A stretch of 64,000 bases of DNA from Roridomyces roridus. Lineage: Eukaryota; Basidiomycota; Agaricomycetes; Agaricales; Mycenaceae. The position numbers and the translations under genes are program-made. The notes under the pieces are model-generated. The model was not told where the DNA came from. It did not search any database and was given only the letters and a program-made list of their open reading frames with translations. Positions 11,349 through 22,554 of the stretch are shown in pieces. The DNA is taken from the NCBI GenBank assembly GCA_029378245.1, contig JARKIF010000007.1, positions 1,612,001 through 1,676,000 of the forward strand. Reading direction: 5' to 3'. Numbering within the stretch: position 1 is the stretch's first letter; every line of letters begins with the position of its first letter.

Positions 11349-12755
11349 ACCTCTTCTATCTTACTCGTGCGACGATATTGGTATCGCCCGGATCCTCAGG
11401 GAAATTGGCATCTTTATAGCAGGTTTCAAAGCAACATTAATCGTGAAATGAACGGATTTGAAGCCTTTCTTTCCTCCAGACCATGTCAGCCACCGCGGCG
11501 ACAATTTGTTCTTGTTTTCCTCCCATCCCAGCCCTCTGCCTCGTCACGTGAAATGGGAGTGCTTCGCTTCGCTCGCAACAAGTTGCGGCATCTGATGGTG
11601 ACTCACCTCTCTCTTCCGACCTTGATCTTGCACTTTTCAAGTCCTGTTGTCTCCGCACTTGCCTCGAAAAAAATCAGCGGCCATCTTGGGAGAAGGTGGA
11701 CTGGGTCTTCTTCAAATTTGCGTTCAGCTCGATCCAAGCTTATGATTCCAATCTCTAAGTCTTACCCTTTTCGACGTCTCTGGCAGACATACAGCTCTCT
11801 GGACATGGGGACCCTGCATAATTCAACCCGACGTCGCCGTCCACATTTAGGTCCTTTAGGTACTGGATCAAGTCTGGTCAAGTCAAATTGTCGAGGAAGG
11901 TCGAGTATTAGTCCAGACCCGAATCAATTACTCTGGCCAAAATTGGGCGCTTTCCTTTACAATCCACGGCGTTACATTTCGGGAATGCCTTTGGGACTCG
12001 AGATCGCTATACGCCCGAAAAAAAGGGCTTGCGACGCGGCGGTTCTGAATGGTCTCTTGTCGGTTGGCATAATACTTACTGGCCGTCAAAAGTTCAAATT
12101 ACTGATGACAGTAACTGCTCACCACATACCGCACCGACGTTACTGTTCAATTTGGCAGAATCCCTGGCACATGTTCCCTTCTAGATGTGCGGCTGCGTCT
12201 GCGCTGACATGAGCAACCTGCGAACGATCTTTCTTGGTCTTGTACTAACTTCTCTCAGGTCTCAGCGCGTCAACCTCGGAAGGGCTGACGATTCACGGTC
12301 GAATTCAAGAGTTTCCGGAGGCCGATTCCCCGCAAGCTTTTTGCCCGGGCTTCGGACCTCGGAAGCCATTGAAGATCTCGCAAAGCAAGGCCTGTTTGGA
12401 GGCGAGAAGGCCCGGAATCGGTACATTACCAAGGATAATGTCCTCGTGGAATAAAATAAAATCCTACATAGGATCCTATGTAACGTAGAGTGGACTCCTT
12501 CTGAATCTTCTCGAGTCCGATCAGATTCACCATCAGCGCGAATGTGATCCGCCCCAAATCCGCCCTTCTCTAGCCTTGTCTCCGACTCCACCATCCTGAG
12601 CTCTGACCCGAAGCCGTTTCTCGTCCTCTGGTGTTGCTGGTGCCAAGGTCCCTCAAATCATTCTCTCCTCTCTTCCAAGCGCGCAATGATCGATCGCGAG
12701 AGTAATTTGGCGATCGGCGCAAAAAGGAGTCTGCCAGCGCGACTTGAGGACCGCC
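11349..12755. other. 1.4-kb region without a supported gene
   Basis: This stretch probably contains the Helitron 5' region and the promoter of the downstream acyltransferase gene. A 281-codon plus frame (11367-12212) is rich in Arg, Ser and Pro, has no domain pattern and looks like chance. A plus frame ending at 12454 has a more protein-like tail (SEAIEDLAKQGLFGG) but no start or family that I can support. A perfect palindrome lies at 12465-12482. Confidence 0.45.
12465..12482. repeat. 18-bp perfect palindrome
   Basis: The sequence TACATAGGATCCTATGTA is its own reverse complement. It lies 274 bp before the acyltransferase start codon and about 1.1 kb upstream of the Helitron gene. It could be a dimeric factor site or part of a transposon end; nothing in the window decides between these. 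Confidence 0.6.
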
Positions 12756-14593
12756 ATGTCCGTTGAACGCTCTCTGCACGACTCTCTCTCGACGAGCGCC
12801 ACGATGCCCACGTTCCGACGCAAGATGAGCCAAAACGAGATGTGCGTGCTAACCAAAAAGTCACTACACCCTCAATCTAATCTTCTTTCAGCTCGTATTT
12901 TCTGCCCAGTCGTGCCTATGGGCTGAATGATATGTTCAGTGCGTCTCTGAATGTTCTCGTCGATGCAGCGTTAAACTCGCTCTGCAGCGCGGCTCATATT
13001 TCGGGCCCCTCCTGCATTGGTGTCGCCGTTCCGGTTGCGTGTCGTTTGGGCCATCATGCGCCTTCGACACTCGCTCATGGCGTGTCGCTTCGAGATGGCT
13101 CCTGGGTGCTACGACCACGCGCAGTTCGTGTAAGCGTGGTTCTCAAGGTCTCCTGTCGCGTGCTAAACTCTACCCAGGTACACCCCGCCAGCAAATGCCA
13201 ACGCGGCCCTCGCAGAAACCAACGCCACTGTGCGCATGTTCGACGATGTCACCGGCCCAGAGCTCATGCAGTCGTTTCTCTCTGGCCAACGTACCTTGTC
13301 CGCCGACCGCCTGGCTATGTTGCACGTCGCAAACCATGGGGAGGTCTCGCTGGGTACAAACGAGTATCACCTGCTCGTCATGTTCCACCACGGCATCAAC
13401 GACAGTCTCGCGGTGATGCGGACCATTCATCTTATGGTGGGACTGCTATGTGGGCCCGGTGTGCCTGGAGGGGCGCCTAGGACGGACGCAGAACTTTCAA
13501 AGGTGCTCGATGACGAGTGGGGAGTGCGTTGGGCTACCCCGCGCGATCCCGGGGACGTCATCGTTCCCGCCACCGAGGCCAGGATTCTTGGACTCCCTCG
13601 TTCCAAGATTGCAGAGGCGGCATGGAAGGTTGATCACAAATGTCTCCAAGAGCGTGCCATCGTAAGCGTTGATCCTTCCTCCGCGTTTCTCGCTCACTCT
13701 CCGTCCAGGGCGGCCACGTCTTCCCCAAGCTGCTCAAGAATCGTGTCGCCAAAGCACGTATTTTCCAAGTCAAGTTCAGTATCGAGCAGACCAACGCGAT
13801 TCGTGACAAGTGCAAAGCCGAGCGAGTGACGCCCCAAAACGTCGTGTTTGGGCTCTGTAACATGGCTTGGATGCGTTTATGCGCGAACCACCCCGAAATC
13901 GACGCGCCAAAGACCCTCCCGATGCTCATGTACACCTCTGTCTCGATCCGCCGTTACCTCAACCCCGTGTCACCGCTGTCCTCGTACATGTCGTTGGCGC
14001 TCGACTACTGTAACGTCGTGCTCCCTGCATATCTGTCCACGTCGGTCGATCCACGAGCTGTATTTTGGGCGAGAAGCCGTGAGGCGCAGAGGCAGATGTT
14101 TGGCTATACTCATAGTCCGCTGCTTCTTCGTCGTGCGGTGACGACGAGTGCAGCGCGTGGAAAGCGTGCCAAGGCGTTTGCTCGTGCGGATGATGCAGCT
14201 GATGGGACACTTCCGCCGCTCCCGCCTCCTTCTGCTTCAATTCCTCCTTCTCCCCCATCTGCACCATCTCTGGCGCTCATCGGTGTCTCGCAAATTGGCT
14301 CCATTGACCCCATCTTTGATCAGTCTGCGTATCCCGCCGTCGAATTGGTCGACATTGTGGGTGGTGTACGCAAAGCCCCGGGTGGGATTACTCTCTTCTC
14401 CCGGACTTTTCTTGGACGGTTTAATATGACGCTTGTGTGGGATGCGGCGGCGTTCAAGCCTGGGTTGATGGAGGAGTTTTGGCGTGGGGTGGTGGATGGT
14501 GTGCATGAGTTTGTTTTGGGAGATCCGAGTGGGCGGGCGGAGGAGTTGGAGCCTACGGCGATGGCCCCGGTTGGTGTGAAGAGTAGGCTTTAG
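12756..14593 (+). CDS. Alcohol acetyltransferase / condensation-like acyltransferase
   Basis: A 547-residue protein of the HXXXD acyltransferase fold (alcohol acetyltransferase-like), expected to move an acyl group from CoA to an alcohol or amine; the substrate is unknown. Exons are 12756-12841, 12892-12938, 12988-13129, 13178-13661 and 13709-14593, all with GT-AG ends and consistent phases. The N-terminus has the family-typical SYFLPSRAYGLNDMF, and the catalytic motif is HHGIND (His163 to Asp167). The C-terminal half has the expected SPLSSYMSLALDYCNVVLPA stretch. A variable Pro/Ser-rich loop sits at about residues 385-410. I chose the first ATG in frame with the SYFLPSR exon. The gene converges on ERV25, with 61 bp between the stop codons. 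Confidence 0.82.
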
Positions 14594-14654
14594 ATTGAAG
14601 GTTCACGCGCGGATGTATGGTACATAAATTATATCCCTGGTCATAGACATGCGA

Positions 14655-15475
14655 CTAGTCAATCAAGTACTTGCGCCGGAAGAAGGAACGCAAGTGGAAT
14701 ATCTGCCAGACGCCCAGCCCGGTGAGGGAGATTAGCGTAAACCAAGCAAAATTTTGTACGCGTTGTTGGGTGGAGACTGGACAAAAAATTATGAGATGCT
14801 GTGTTTAGACAGAGAGCACAGGGACGCACTGTTGGTCGATGCGAAGCGTTCTTCGCGCTGTTTGAGGTAGCCCATCTCGTCTACGATTTCTTTCACGAGG
14901 CCCTCCAGTTTGCGCATCTCCGTCTCGAGACCGGATAGGGATTCCTGGTTTGCAATTGCGCTGTCGAGAGTTCAGACGTCTTTCAAGTAGAGCGGGTGGG
15001 TGCACGCACTTGTAATCTACCGCCTCTGCACCGATGTCGACGTCCAGGTCGACTATGCGGGCCATTTTCGTCGCCTTTTCTTGGGATATGTCTGGGAAGG
15101 CTGAGCTGCTCCTCGTCGAATAGAAGATGAGAGCGGACCTTTACTCAGGTGGTTCTTGAAGCACACGCCAACCTCGCCGTCCGCATGTGCAGTAACAGCA
15201 AGTCGCGTCTCGGCCTTGATATCGCGTTTGCTCAGGTAGACGTTCTTTTGCGGGCTCGAGTCTACGATTTCAACGTCGACGCGTTGGTTGTCTCCGGGGC
15301 CGACGTTGGCTGTCACGATGACGAGGGCGCCGTTGTGGGCCGGGTTCCATATGCATTTGTTGGGCGGGAAACGGTAGGCCGGGAGCGAGAATTTGATGGC
15401 GCATATTGGGGTGAGGAGGAGGGAGAGGAGGAGGAGGGCGGTGAGAGGATGCCTGGACGCGGTGGCGGAGGACAT
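14655..15475 (-). CDS. ERV25: ERV25-type p24 cargo receptor of COPII vesicles
   Basis: A 221-residue type I membrane protein of the emp24/gp25L/p24 family, which cycles between ER and Golgi and helps load cargo into COPII vesicles. Exons on the minus strand are 15475-15145, 15091-15010, 14960-14830 and 14776-14655. The signal peptide ends around LLTPICAIKF, followed by the GOLD beta domain with Cys residues at FPPNKCIWN and VGVCFKNHL, a short coiled coil (ETEMRKLEGLVKEIV), a membrane span (FAWFTLISLTGLGVWQIFHL) and a short basic tail FFRRKYLID with the diphenylalanine and dibasic trafficking signals typical of the family. A second ATG 63 nt upstream is possible, but the chosen one starts directly before the signal peptide. 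Confidence 0.9.
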
Positions 15476-15941
15476 GGCGGTCGGTCGACGTGTGTGCTTT
15501 TGAATTGATGGGTGATCCAGACAACTTTCTCTTTCCAACGATCACCTGAAGAATTTCTTGCACGACTTTTCTATCAGTGCATCGGTGTCACTATTCCATT
15601 CCGTGAGGAGGTGACCACGACGAGAAGATTTGGCCATTCAAGAGCACGTTTTGTCCCCTGTTTCGACACTGATGTTTTTCTCTTCGAGTCCTTTCGACTG
15701 AAGATTCAAGGCCTTGGTACCTCCGCGCTGGAAAGCTTCGAAGAACCCTCTACAGCCCAGTAGATTCAAAAACTTTCACGCAAAAAGACGATCTTGGCGG
15801 CTGGACAATCTACCCGTCAGGTACATACATCCGATCGCACACAGAAAGGAGGCTTCATAAATGCCAGCCTCGTTTGCCTGTGTTTTGTCTGTGCTTCCCC
15901 GCACTCTCCTTTCTCTCTCATTCTCCCTGCCACGCTCGTAC
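15476..15941. promoter_or_regulatory. Divergent promoter between ERV25 and lectin-deacetylase
   Basis: The 466 bases serve two divergent genes. The part near 15855-15935 (GGCTTCATAAATGCC, then a CCCCGCACTC pyrimidine-rich block) matches the upstream region of the inverted paralogue at 4982-5060, so this promoter was duplicated with the gene. Confidence 0.5.
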
Positions 15942-18108
15942 ATGTCGATATCCCTCTTTTTTTCGACGCTCCTCGCGGCTTCAGTCGTGTCGGGTCACCT
16001 CAACCGAGTGCGTGTCCTTTGGCGAGGTCTATTGCGCGCACTAACCTGCATTTACAGCTCCCCCGAGCCACGCCCAAAGTCTATGACGCTTGCATAAACT
16101 CGAACGACATTGCTATCACCTTTGTGCGTGTGTTTTACAAACTCGCTGTGGCTGTCACTCATAGTTTCATAGGACGATGGTCCATACATCTATCTTCGCA
16201 GTATCGTTGATCAGTTCGACGCTGCTGGTGCCAAAGCGACCTTCTTCATGAACGGGAACAACTACGACTGCATCTACGACCCCGACCGCGTCTCGGACGT
16301 TCAATACGCGTACAACCACGGCCACATGATCGGCAGTCACACCTGGTCCCACGCCGACCTCCCCGCGCTTTCGTCGGCACAGATCCACGACTCCATGTAC
16401 CGTATGGAGGAGGCGTTCTCGCGGATTCTTGGTATCAAGCCCGCCTTCATGCGTCCGCCGTTTGGGGACTACAACTCCAACATTCAGTCGATCGCGGCTG
16501 CTCGCGGCCAGAATGTCGCTCTCTGGGATTGGGACACGGGCGATGCGGACGGTAACACGACGGCGCAATCCGAGGCTTTGTACCAGGACGTGATCAGTTC
16601 CAAGGTCAAGACTGCTTTGATTTTGAATCACGAACCTTTGGGTGAGTGTCTCTGCCTGCACGTCATATCCTTTCTCATTGTTATCAGAGTCGACTGCCAA
16701 GACGCTCGTTCCGTACGCTCTCAACCTCTTCAAGAGCAAGGGCTTCAACGTACTTCTAACCTTTTCTTTCCAGTGTCGACACTGACTTTATCCACGTAGC
16801 TCGCCACGATGGCCGACTGCCTCGGTGTTGGGGCCTACCAGGCTATCGGAGTTCCTCAGAAGCAGACGGTGAGCATCGCAGTATCAAGCCGCTGCTTTGT
16901 GTCTAATTTTCATCTCAGACTGCTTGGACCTGCAACGGCGCGCCGGCTCCTGGTAAAGCCTGCGGTGGCTCTATTCCCTGCCAAACCGGGACGCCCGCCT
17001 TCTCCACCACCACCACCACCACTGCTGGAACTCCCACCTCCACCCCGTCGACGCCAACCGCCACCCCGACCCCGAATCAATACATTCACCCCGGCGCCAA
17101 CTCGGGCAAATGCCTCGCTGCTGCATCCAACTCTGACGGGGCGGCTGTTCAGATCACCGACTGCGTTTCTGGCGGCTCCGATTCACAGAGCTGGACCGTC
17201 TCAGGATCGGCCCTGCAGATCTACGGTAACAAGTGCCTCGATGTCAGCGGTGTAAGTGGGCTTATTCATTTGTGCTCCCTTATCTGACCAGCAATGTCCA
17301 TAGGGTTCGACGGCCAACGGGAACAAGATGCAGATCTGGACCTGCAACACGCCCAACAATAACCAACAGTGGTCTCTTTCTGGCCAAACGATCCAGTGGA
17401 GTGGTCATTCGAGCTGCCTTGACTTGTCGGGTGGTCGTTTGACGAACGGGAATGTCGTGCGTCCCCTCTTTTCTTCATCTGACTACTCTCTCACGTTCCG
17501 GTGTAGATCCAAATCTGGGGCTGCAACGGCGGTTCCAACCAGGTATGGACGCGCACGACTGGTCCTGGCAACGGGAGCGGGAGCACTGGCGGTGGAAGTA
17601 CCGGATCTGGACGCACCATCCGCCCTAATGCTAGCGGCACGACCTGTCTCACCGCAGCCAGCAACGCCAATGGCGCCAAGGTCGTCGTCCAGCCCTGCAA
17701 TGGGTCTCCCAACCAATCGTGGACTCAGAATGGCCAGACTCTCCTTGTGAATGGGAATATGTGTCTCGGTGCGTGGGTTTTACGAATCTTCCCCTTCCCT
17801 CGTCGCTGACCTGCAGTATAGATGTCACGGATGGAAACACCAATGATGGGGCCAAGATGCAGATATGGGCGTGCACTCCGGGTCAGGGCGGCGCGGCTCA
17901 GCATTTCGCCACTGCGGGCTCCAAGATCCAGTGGGCTGGCAAGAACAAGTGCCTCGATTTGACGGGTAGCAGCCTCGCGAGCGGTAACCAGGTCTGTTTT
18001 CGTTCTTTGCTGCTGATTCGCTTCTCGTTGCTGATCCTGCCGTGTCTACAGGTCCAGATGTGGAGTTGTGCATCTGGGAACGGCAACCAAGTGTGGAATT
18101 TTGTTTGA
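15942..18108 (+). CDS. Chitin deacetylase (CE4) with two ricin-B modules, second copy
   Basis: A secreted 568-residue paralogue of the 2787-4981 gene. Ten exons: 15942-16007, 16058-16123, 16173-16641, 16688-16749, 16800-16868, 16919-17251, 17304-17456, 17507-17768, 17822-17991 and 18052-18108; all phases agree. The signal peptide is MSISLFFSTLLAASVVSG. CE4 motifs are TFDDGP, SHTWSH, MRPPFGDYN, DWDTGD and LNHE. A Thr/Pro-rich linker (about residues 262-285) leads to two ricin-B/CBM13 modules with QxW motifs (NQQWS, NQSWT, NQVWN). The TFDDGP motif is split once, between TF and DDG; the extra intron that makes a 7-nt exon in the other copy is absent. An upstream in-frame ATG at 15861 exists but would bury the signal peptide. 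Confidence 0.92.
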
Positions 18109-18453
18109 GTGGGATGCTTTTTCATGCACATTGCTACGAACGGGATAATCAATCATACCTTCCTTTACAAACACACTCTTTCTATTGGGACTATAATCTA
18201 TCTTATCAACTTTGCCATGGTGTTATTCACGTAGGCCGAAGTACATTGGGACAATGGCAGCGATACATTCAGTGATATTGGTACATCGTTTTCGCCACCT
18301 CCTTCTCGTCAAGTTGTCTACTCGGAACGACGGAGTAACATCCCCAGTCTGGTCGTAGCTTGATCGAGTTGTCGGTAGCGTATTGGTGACATATACATAC
18401 AAGTGAATATACATTGTCCTTGCGGGTCCAACGTGTCAGCCCAAAGCCGAGTT
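18109..18453. other. Convergent 3' intergenic region
   Basis: These 345 bases lie between the 3' ends of the deacetylase (+) and the broken PPR-like copy (-). The sequence is AT-richer than its neighbours, and I see no supported coding frame or RNA gene. Confidence 0.5.
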
Positions 18454-20037
18454 TCAGCCGCAATACGGTCGATACGTCCAAGATTGGAGTGGAGATCCGT
18501 TGGAGCTGGGCTCTTCTGCCTCGAGGGAGCCGTTGCTCGGGGAACGAGGATGCAATAATTCCTCCAGTGCGTTTAGAGCTTCTTGATGGTTAGGATTGGA
18601 GCGGGGGGTCGGAGAAGCAATCTCTGCCTCCTCGACGAAAGCCTGCAACTCGTCGGGGGTGTAACGGGTCGTTGGGGAAGGGGAATTGGAGGCCAGAGAA
18701 GGACTTTTCTTCGCCTCTTGGACGAAGGCCTGAACCTCGTCGCGGGAGTATGGTTTTACGATGAAAAAGGCCACCTTTTTCTCTTGAGAATGCCAATGAG
18801 AAAAGACATCACCGAACTTTGGAAGGCTCATCCATGCTACGATGGTAGATGTATCCGTCAAGATCCCACGGCCAAGGCGAGACCGCTCCCCGGCAGCAAT
18901 GCCGTGGGCAAAGACAGCCTCGACGCCGGCGAAGCTTGAAGAACGTCTGAATTGCTTTATGATCCGATTATATCTTGAACACTTGTGAGGGATGCCCGGC
19001 TTGAGGATATCCAGTAGGTTCATGACCATGGGTACGTCCGCGTCAGTGAGGGATCGACCCTGCTTGTTGAAGATGTCATAATACATCTGGACCACCCCGA
19101 CGCCTGTGGCAGAGCCAGCATCCCGCAAATAATCAATTGCGCGGTCACAAGCTTGCTTCCAATGTCGGAGATCCAGTCCCCTCGTGAATTCAAGGATTTA
19201 CACAACTTTCGGCAAATTAGACGTGATCGCGTATGCCTGAAGTAAAGCGGTATAGCCGTGGCCCATGTGTATGAGCACGTCCATGTCGTACTCTGCGAGG
19301 AGCCGGGCGAGAGGCTCGGTCATCCCGGCATCAATGAAGGCCCGGATGAATAATAGGATTTGTCGATGGCCACCGGCTGACCAACGAGGGACGCCAAAGC
19401 GGGTCCGGACCTCGGTGTGCAGTGCCTGCAATTCCTCAGAGCTCGAGGATAGTTTTATTAGGCAATGAAGCAACGAGTTCATGACGCGCGGCGATGGTTT
19501 TCGACGAAAACCACGGGGCGACATGGACCAGGATTCGGAGGAAATGTGTCGGCACATGTACTCCTCCGCCACACGTTCCACGCGTCCTTGAGCGTAGGGG
19601 GAGGAGAAGTGCCGGGAGAACAGACAAACGGCTGCGTCGTATCTGTGGCGATGCACCAGGTAGACGATGACACTCTCTGTCCAAACCGAGCGAACATCCC
19701 AGGTAATAGGATAGGCGATCCTGGGCCGGAGTATTTCCAGCTGATGAATAGTCTCCGGCTCGATGGTGTGAAGAAATGCAACGAGGGCGTGGATTATCGA
19801 AGCCGTCCGTCCTCGTCTTTGCATCATCCGTTCTTGCAGCATGGCTACAATCTGCTCCAGCGATGGGGTTGCAGATGATGGTGTGTGTGTAGACCTGGTC
19901 TGCGCTTCGCTGACGGTGTGCTGTACGAGGAGTAGCGACAAGTCCAGTGTATCGTGGGAAGGAGGCGCCCCAGTACGGTCCTGGGGAGTATTCCCCGGCC
20001 TTGGATTGAATGGATTCTCCCCCCAGAGTTGCAGCAT
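18454..20037 (-). pseudogene. PPR-like helical-repeat protein, copy with internal stop
   Basis: This is a tandem paralogue of the gene at 20557-22554 and aligns with it over most of its length (for example LDLSLLLVQHTVSEAQTR, YDAAVCLF, ADVPMVMNLLDILK). One in-frame TAA at 19200-19198 replaces the His codon of the PKVMHIL segment; the frame then continues as ILEFTRGLDLRHWKQ to 18454 with no other break. The C-terminal third of the intact copy is missing: similarity ends near EEAEIASPTPRSNP and a different 35-residue Ser/Pro/Glu-rich tail follows. The N-terminal exon or exons are unresolved, as for the other copy. It may be a pseudogene, a truncated protein, or two reading units. Confidence 0.62.
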
Positions 20038-20556
20038 GGCAGCAACTTCATATGCATAATGTAAGAAAATTGTAGGATTGAAGCAGAGTTTCTTACAAGG
20101 ATGTTGTGTCCCTGGTCTTACTTCAAGTTGTGGCCCGGAGACAGTCTCATCAAGAGTCGACTCCGTCTGAAGGTGCTCAACGGCAGGTCCAGAATCCTTC
20201 GGACGCTCATCAAGGTCGATGGCCTGTGAAACGATATGCCGGGACCGCGCGAAGTTGGTTGGTCTGGGCGACTATAAATGATTTGAGAGCATGGCAAATG
20301 CTTGAACGAGCCTAAGCCCATGCCGCAGCCTAGTCAATTGCCGCCTCGGGGAGAGCATGACAGTGAAGGGTCGAAACCGAGTGCAAACACATCCAAATCC
20401 AGAACTCCGCCACTGACCCACTGCCTTGCATCTAGACACTCCGAAACAAAAATTAAACAGACACGAGGGCGAATGACAACGGCCGTAATACAACACTATT
20501 CCAAGATATTGGCAGATACAAGTGCGAAAAAAGAGACATCAAAACACATGGCGCGT
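20038..20556. repeat. Duplicated 5' region of the PPR-like gene (copy 1)
   Basis: The segment near 20205-20420 is closely similar to 22780-23050, upstream of the other copy (shared GAAGTTGGTTGGTCTG, GACTATAAAT and GAACGAGCCTAAGCCCATG). It is therefore part of the same tandem duplication and probably holds the promoter and first exon or exons. The minus frame starting MLSPRRQLTRLRHGLRL looks like a mitochondrial presequence but ends at a TAG that both copies share, so an intron probably lies there. I could not fix the splice. Confidence 0.5.
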
Positions 20557-22554
20557 TCAGTCTGCCCTCCCTGACTGCTGCCAGAGAACACGGACCGTTT
20601 CAGAAATAGCCTCCATAGAGATATCAAATGGTGGGTCCATGTCCCAACCCTCGAGAAACCACTGTTCCAATAGCAACGCGCCGTCGATATTTTTCGCTTT
20701 TACAAACGCATCGAACACGCTGACGAGGTCCTGCGCGCTCAACTGAGCCCTGGTGCGTTGGAGTAGCTCCAAAGCCTCCCAAGGCCCGTTTTCAGTGAGG
20801 ACGTTGAGCACCCGTGTAGCGGGTTTGGACGGTGGTATTACGACGTCAGAACGACGATCACGGTGCACCAAGACGGCCCAGACACCCACGGCGCAGTTGG
20901 ATCTTCGGAATTGATTAGCGACATCGCGGTATAAAGCGTCCGTGTGCCTGGCGATGGGGTCGGTCGGTGACCAATTTCGTGCGGCAAAACAAGTGGATTT
21001 CACGCGATCAAAGAACTGCAGGATGAAGGGTACGTGGGTGTCGTCGAGATTGGGATTGAGAGAACAGAAGCGTTCGATGTCCTTGATAGACTGCATAATG
21101 GACAATTGGGCATGCCGAGCGCTTGTCTCCCGGTTGTGCCATATTCCCCCCTCGATCGTGCCGTCACAGAGGGGATTGGAACGCGGGATTGCGGAAACAA
21201 TCCCTGCCTCTTCGACAAAGGCCTGCAACTCGTCGGAAGTGTAACGAGTCGCTGGGGAAGAAGACCTGAAGGTGAGAGAACGGTCTTTCGCTTCTTCGAC
21301 GAAAGCCTCCATCTCGTCGCGGCCGTATGATAATGCGATAAAAAAGCCACCGCCCATCATATCTTGGTAAGTCCGTTGAGTGAAGATATCATGGGTGTTT
21401 CGGAGGCCCATCCATGCTTCGAGGGAAGAAACATTTCCCAAGGCCCCGCGGCCAAGGCAAGGCCATTCCCCGGAGGCAACGCCATGGGCAAAGACAGCCT
21501 TGACGCCGGCCAAGCTCGAGGAACGTCTGAATAGCTTCATAATGCGGTTATATCTTGTACACATATGGGGGACGTCCGCCTTGAGGATATCTAGTAGTTC
21601 CAGAACCATGGGTACGTCCGCGTCACACAGGAGTCGAGCATTCTCGGATGAGGCAAAGATGTTGCGATACATCCGTATCATCTCGACGCCTGTAACAGAG
21701 CCGGCATTGCGCAAATAAACGGTTATGTGGTTGCAGGTTGGCTCCCAAGATTGTGGATGCGCTTCCCTTGTGAGTTCAAGGATGTGCATAACTTTAGGTA
21801 GGTTACGCGTAATCGCGTATGCGTAAAGTAAGGTGATATGATCGGTGCCCATGTATATGAGCGCGTCCATCCCCGACCGGGCCAGTAGCTGGGCGACAGA
21901 ATCGGACATTCCAGCCTTCATGAAGGCCCGGATGAATATGAGGATTTCTTGATGGGCGCCGTAGGGCCAACGAGAAATGTCAAAGCTGGTCCAGACCTCG
22001 GTGTGAAGTGCATGCAATTCCTCAGGGCCCGAGGACAATTTGATTAGGCAACGAAGCAGCAAATGCATAACCGGCGGCAGCGTATCCCGCCGAAACTTGG
22101 GTGCCGAGAGGAACAAAGATTCGGAAGAAAGGTGTCGATACATGTGCTCCTCCGCGACGCGTTGGACGCGATCTCGAAGATAGCCTGGACAGATGAAGTT
22201 CTGGTAGAAAAGACAAACAGCTGCGTCGTATCTGCGGTGCCCCATCAGATACAGCATGACACTCTCCGTCCAGATTGAGAGAGTGTGTCCGCCTGGATGC
22301 TGTTCGATCTTGGGGCGGAGTATTTCAAGCTGATGGACAGTCTCCGGTGTGATGGCGTTAAGGAATGCAACGAGGGCCCGGATTTTCCGTGGTGTCCGTC
22401 CTTCCATCATCCGTCCTTCCACCATCGCTACAATCTGTTGCAGTGAAGGAGCCGCAGAGGACGACACTTGCGAAGGCCTGGTCTGTGCTTGGCTAATGGT
22501 GTTCCGAACCAGGAGCAGCGACAAGTCCATTGAATCGTGGCGAAATGACAACAT
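20557..22554 (-). CDS. PPR-like helical-repeat protein, intact copy
   Basis: A 665-codon open frame with no internal break. It is made of paired amphipathic helices (for example TRYNRIMKLFRRSSSLAGVK, HVPFILQFFDRV, VFDAFVKAKNIDGALLL) and resembles fungal mitochondrial pentatricopeptide-type proteins, but I cannot name a family with certainty. A true start is likely further upstream: a conserved, duplicated block at 22640-23050 encodes a protein-like segment (DPDEWLAPPDQYACVKALEP) ending near a GT, and a possible mitochondrial presequence. Compared with the tandem copy at 18454-20037, this one keeps the His codon where the other has TAA and carries an extra 200 or so C-terminal residues. Function is unknown; a role in organelle RNA would be a guess from the fold. 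Confidence 0.6.
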   Translation of the reverse strand: MLSFRHDSMDLSLLLVRNTISQAQTRPSQVSSSAAPSLQQIVAMVEGRMMEGRTPRKIRALVAFLNAITPETVHQLEILRPKIEQHPGGHTLSIWTESVMLYLMGHRRYDAAVCLFYQNFICPGYLRDRVQRVAEEHMYRHLSSESLFLSAPKFRRDTLPPVMHLLLRCLIKLSSGPEELHALHTEVWTSFDISRWPYGAHQEILIFIRAFMKAGMSDSVAQLLARSGMDALIYMGTDHITLLYAYAITRNLPKVMHILELTREAHPQSWEPTCNHITVYLRNAGSVTGVEMIRMYRNIFASSENARLLCDADVPMVLELLDILKADVPHMCTRYNRIMKLFRRSSSLAGVKAVFAHGVASGEWPCLGRGALGNVSSLEAWMGLRNTHDIFTQRTYQDMMGGGFFIALSYGRDEMEAFVEEAKDRSLTFRSSSPATRYTSDELQAFVEEAGIVSAIPRSNPLCDGTIEGGIWHNRETSARHAQLSIMQSIKDIERFCSLNPNLDDTHVPFILQFFDRVKSTCFAARNWSPTDPIARHTDALYRDVANQFRRSNCAVGVWAVLVHRDRRSDVVIPPSKPATRVLNVLTENGPWEALELLQRTRAQLSAQDLVSVFDAFVKAKNIDGALLLEQWFLEGWDMDPPFDISMEAISETVRVLWQQSGRAD

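Noticed and set aside
11367..12212. 281-codon plus-strand open frame
   Set aside because: It has no domain-like pattern, is rich in Arg/Ser/Pro, lies upstream of the Helitron gene, and has no supporting splice or start context.
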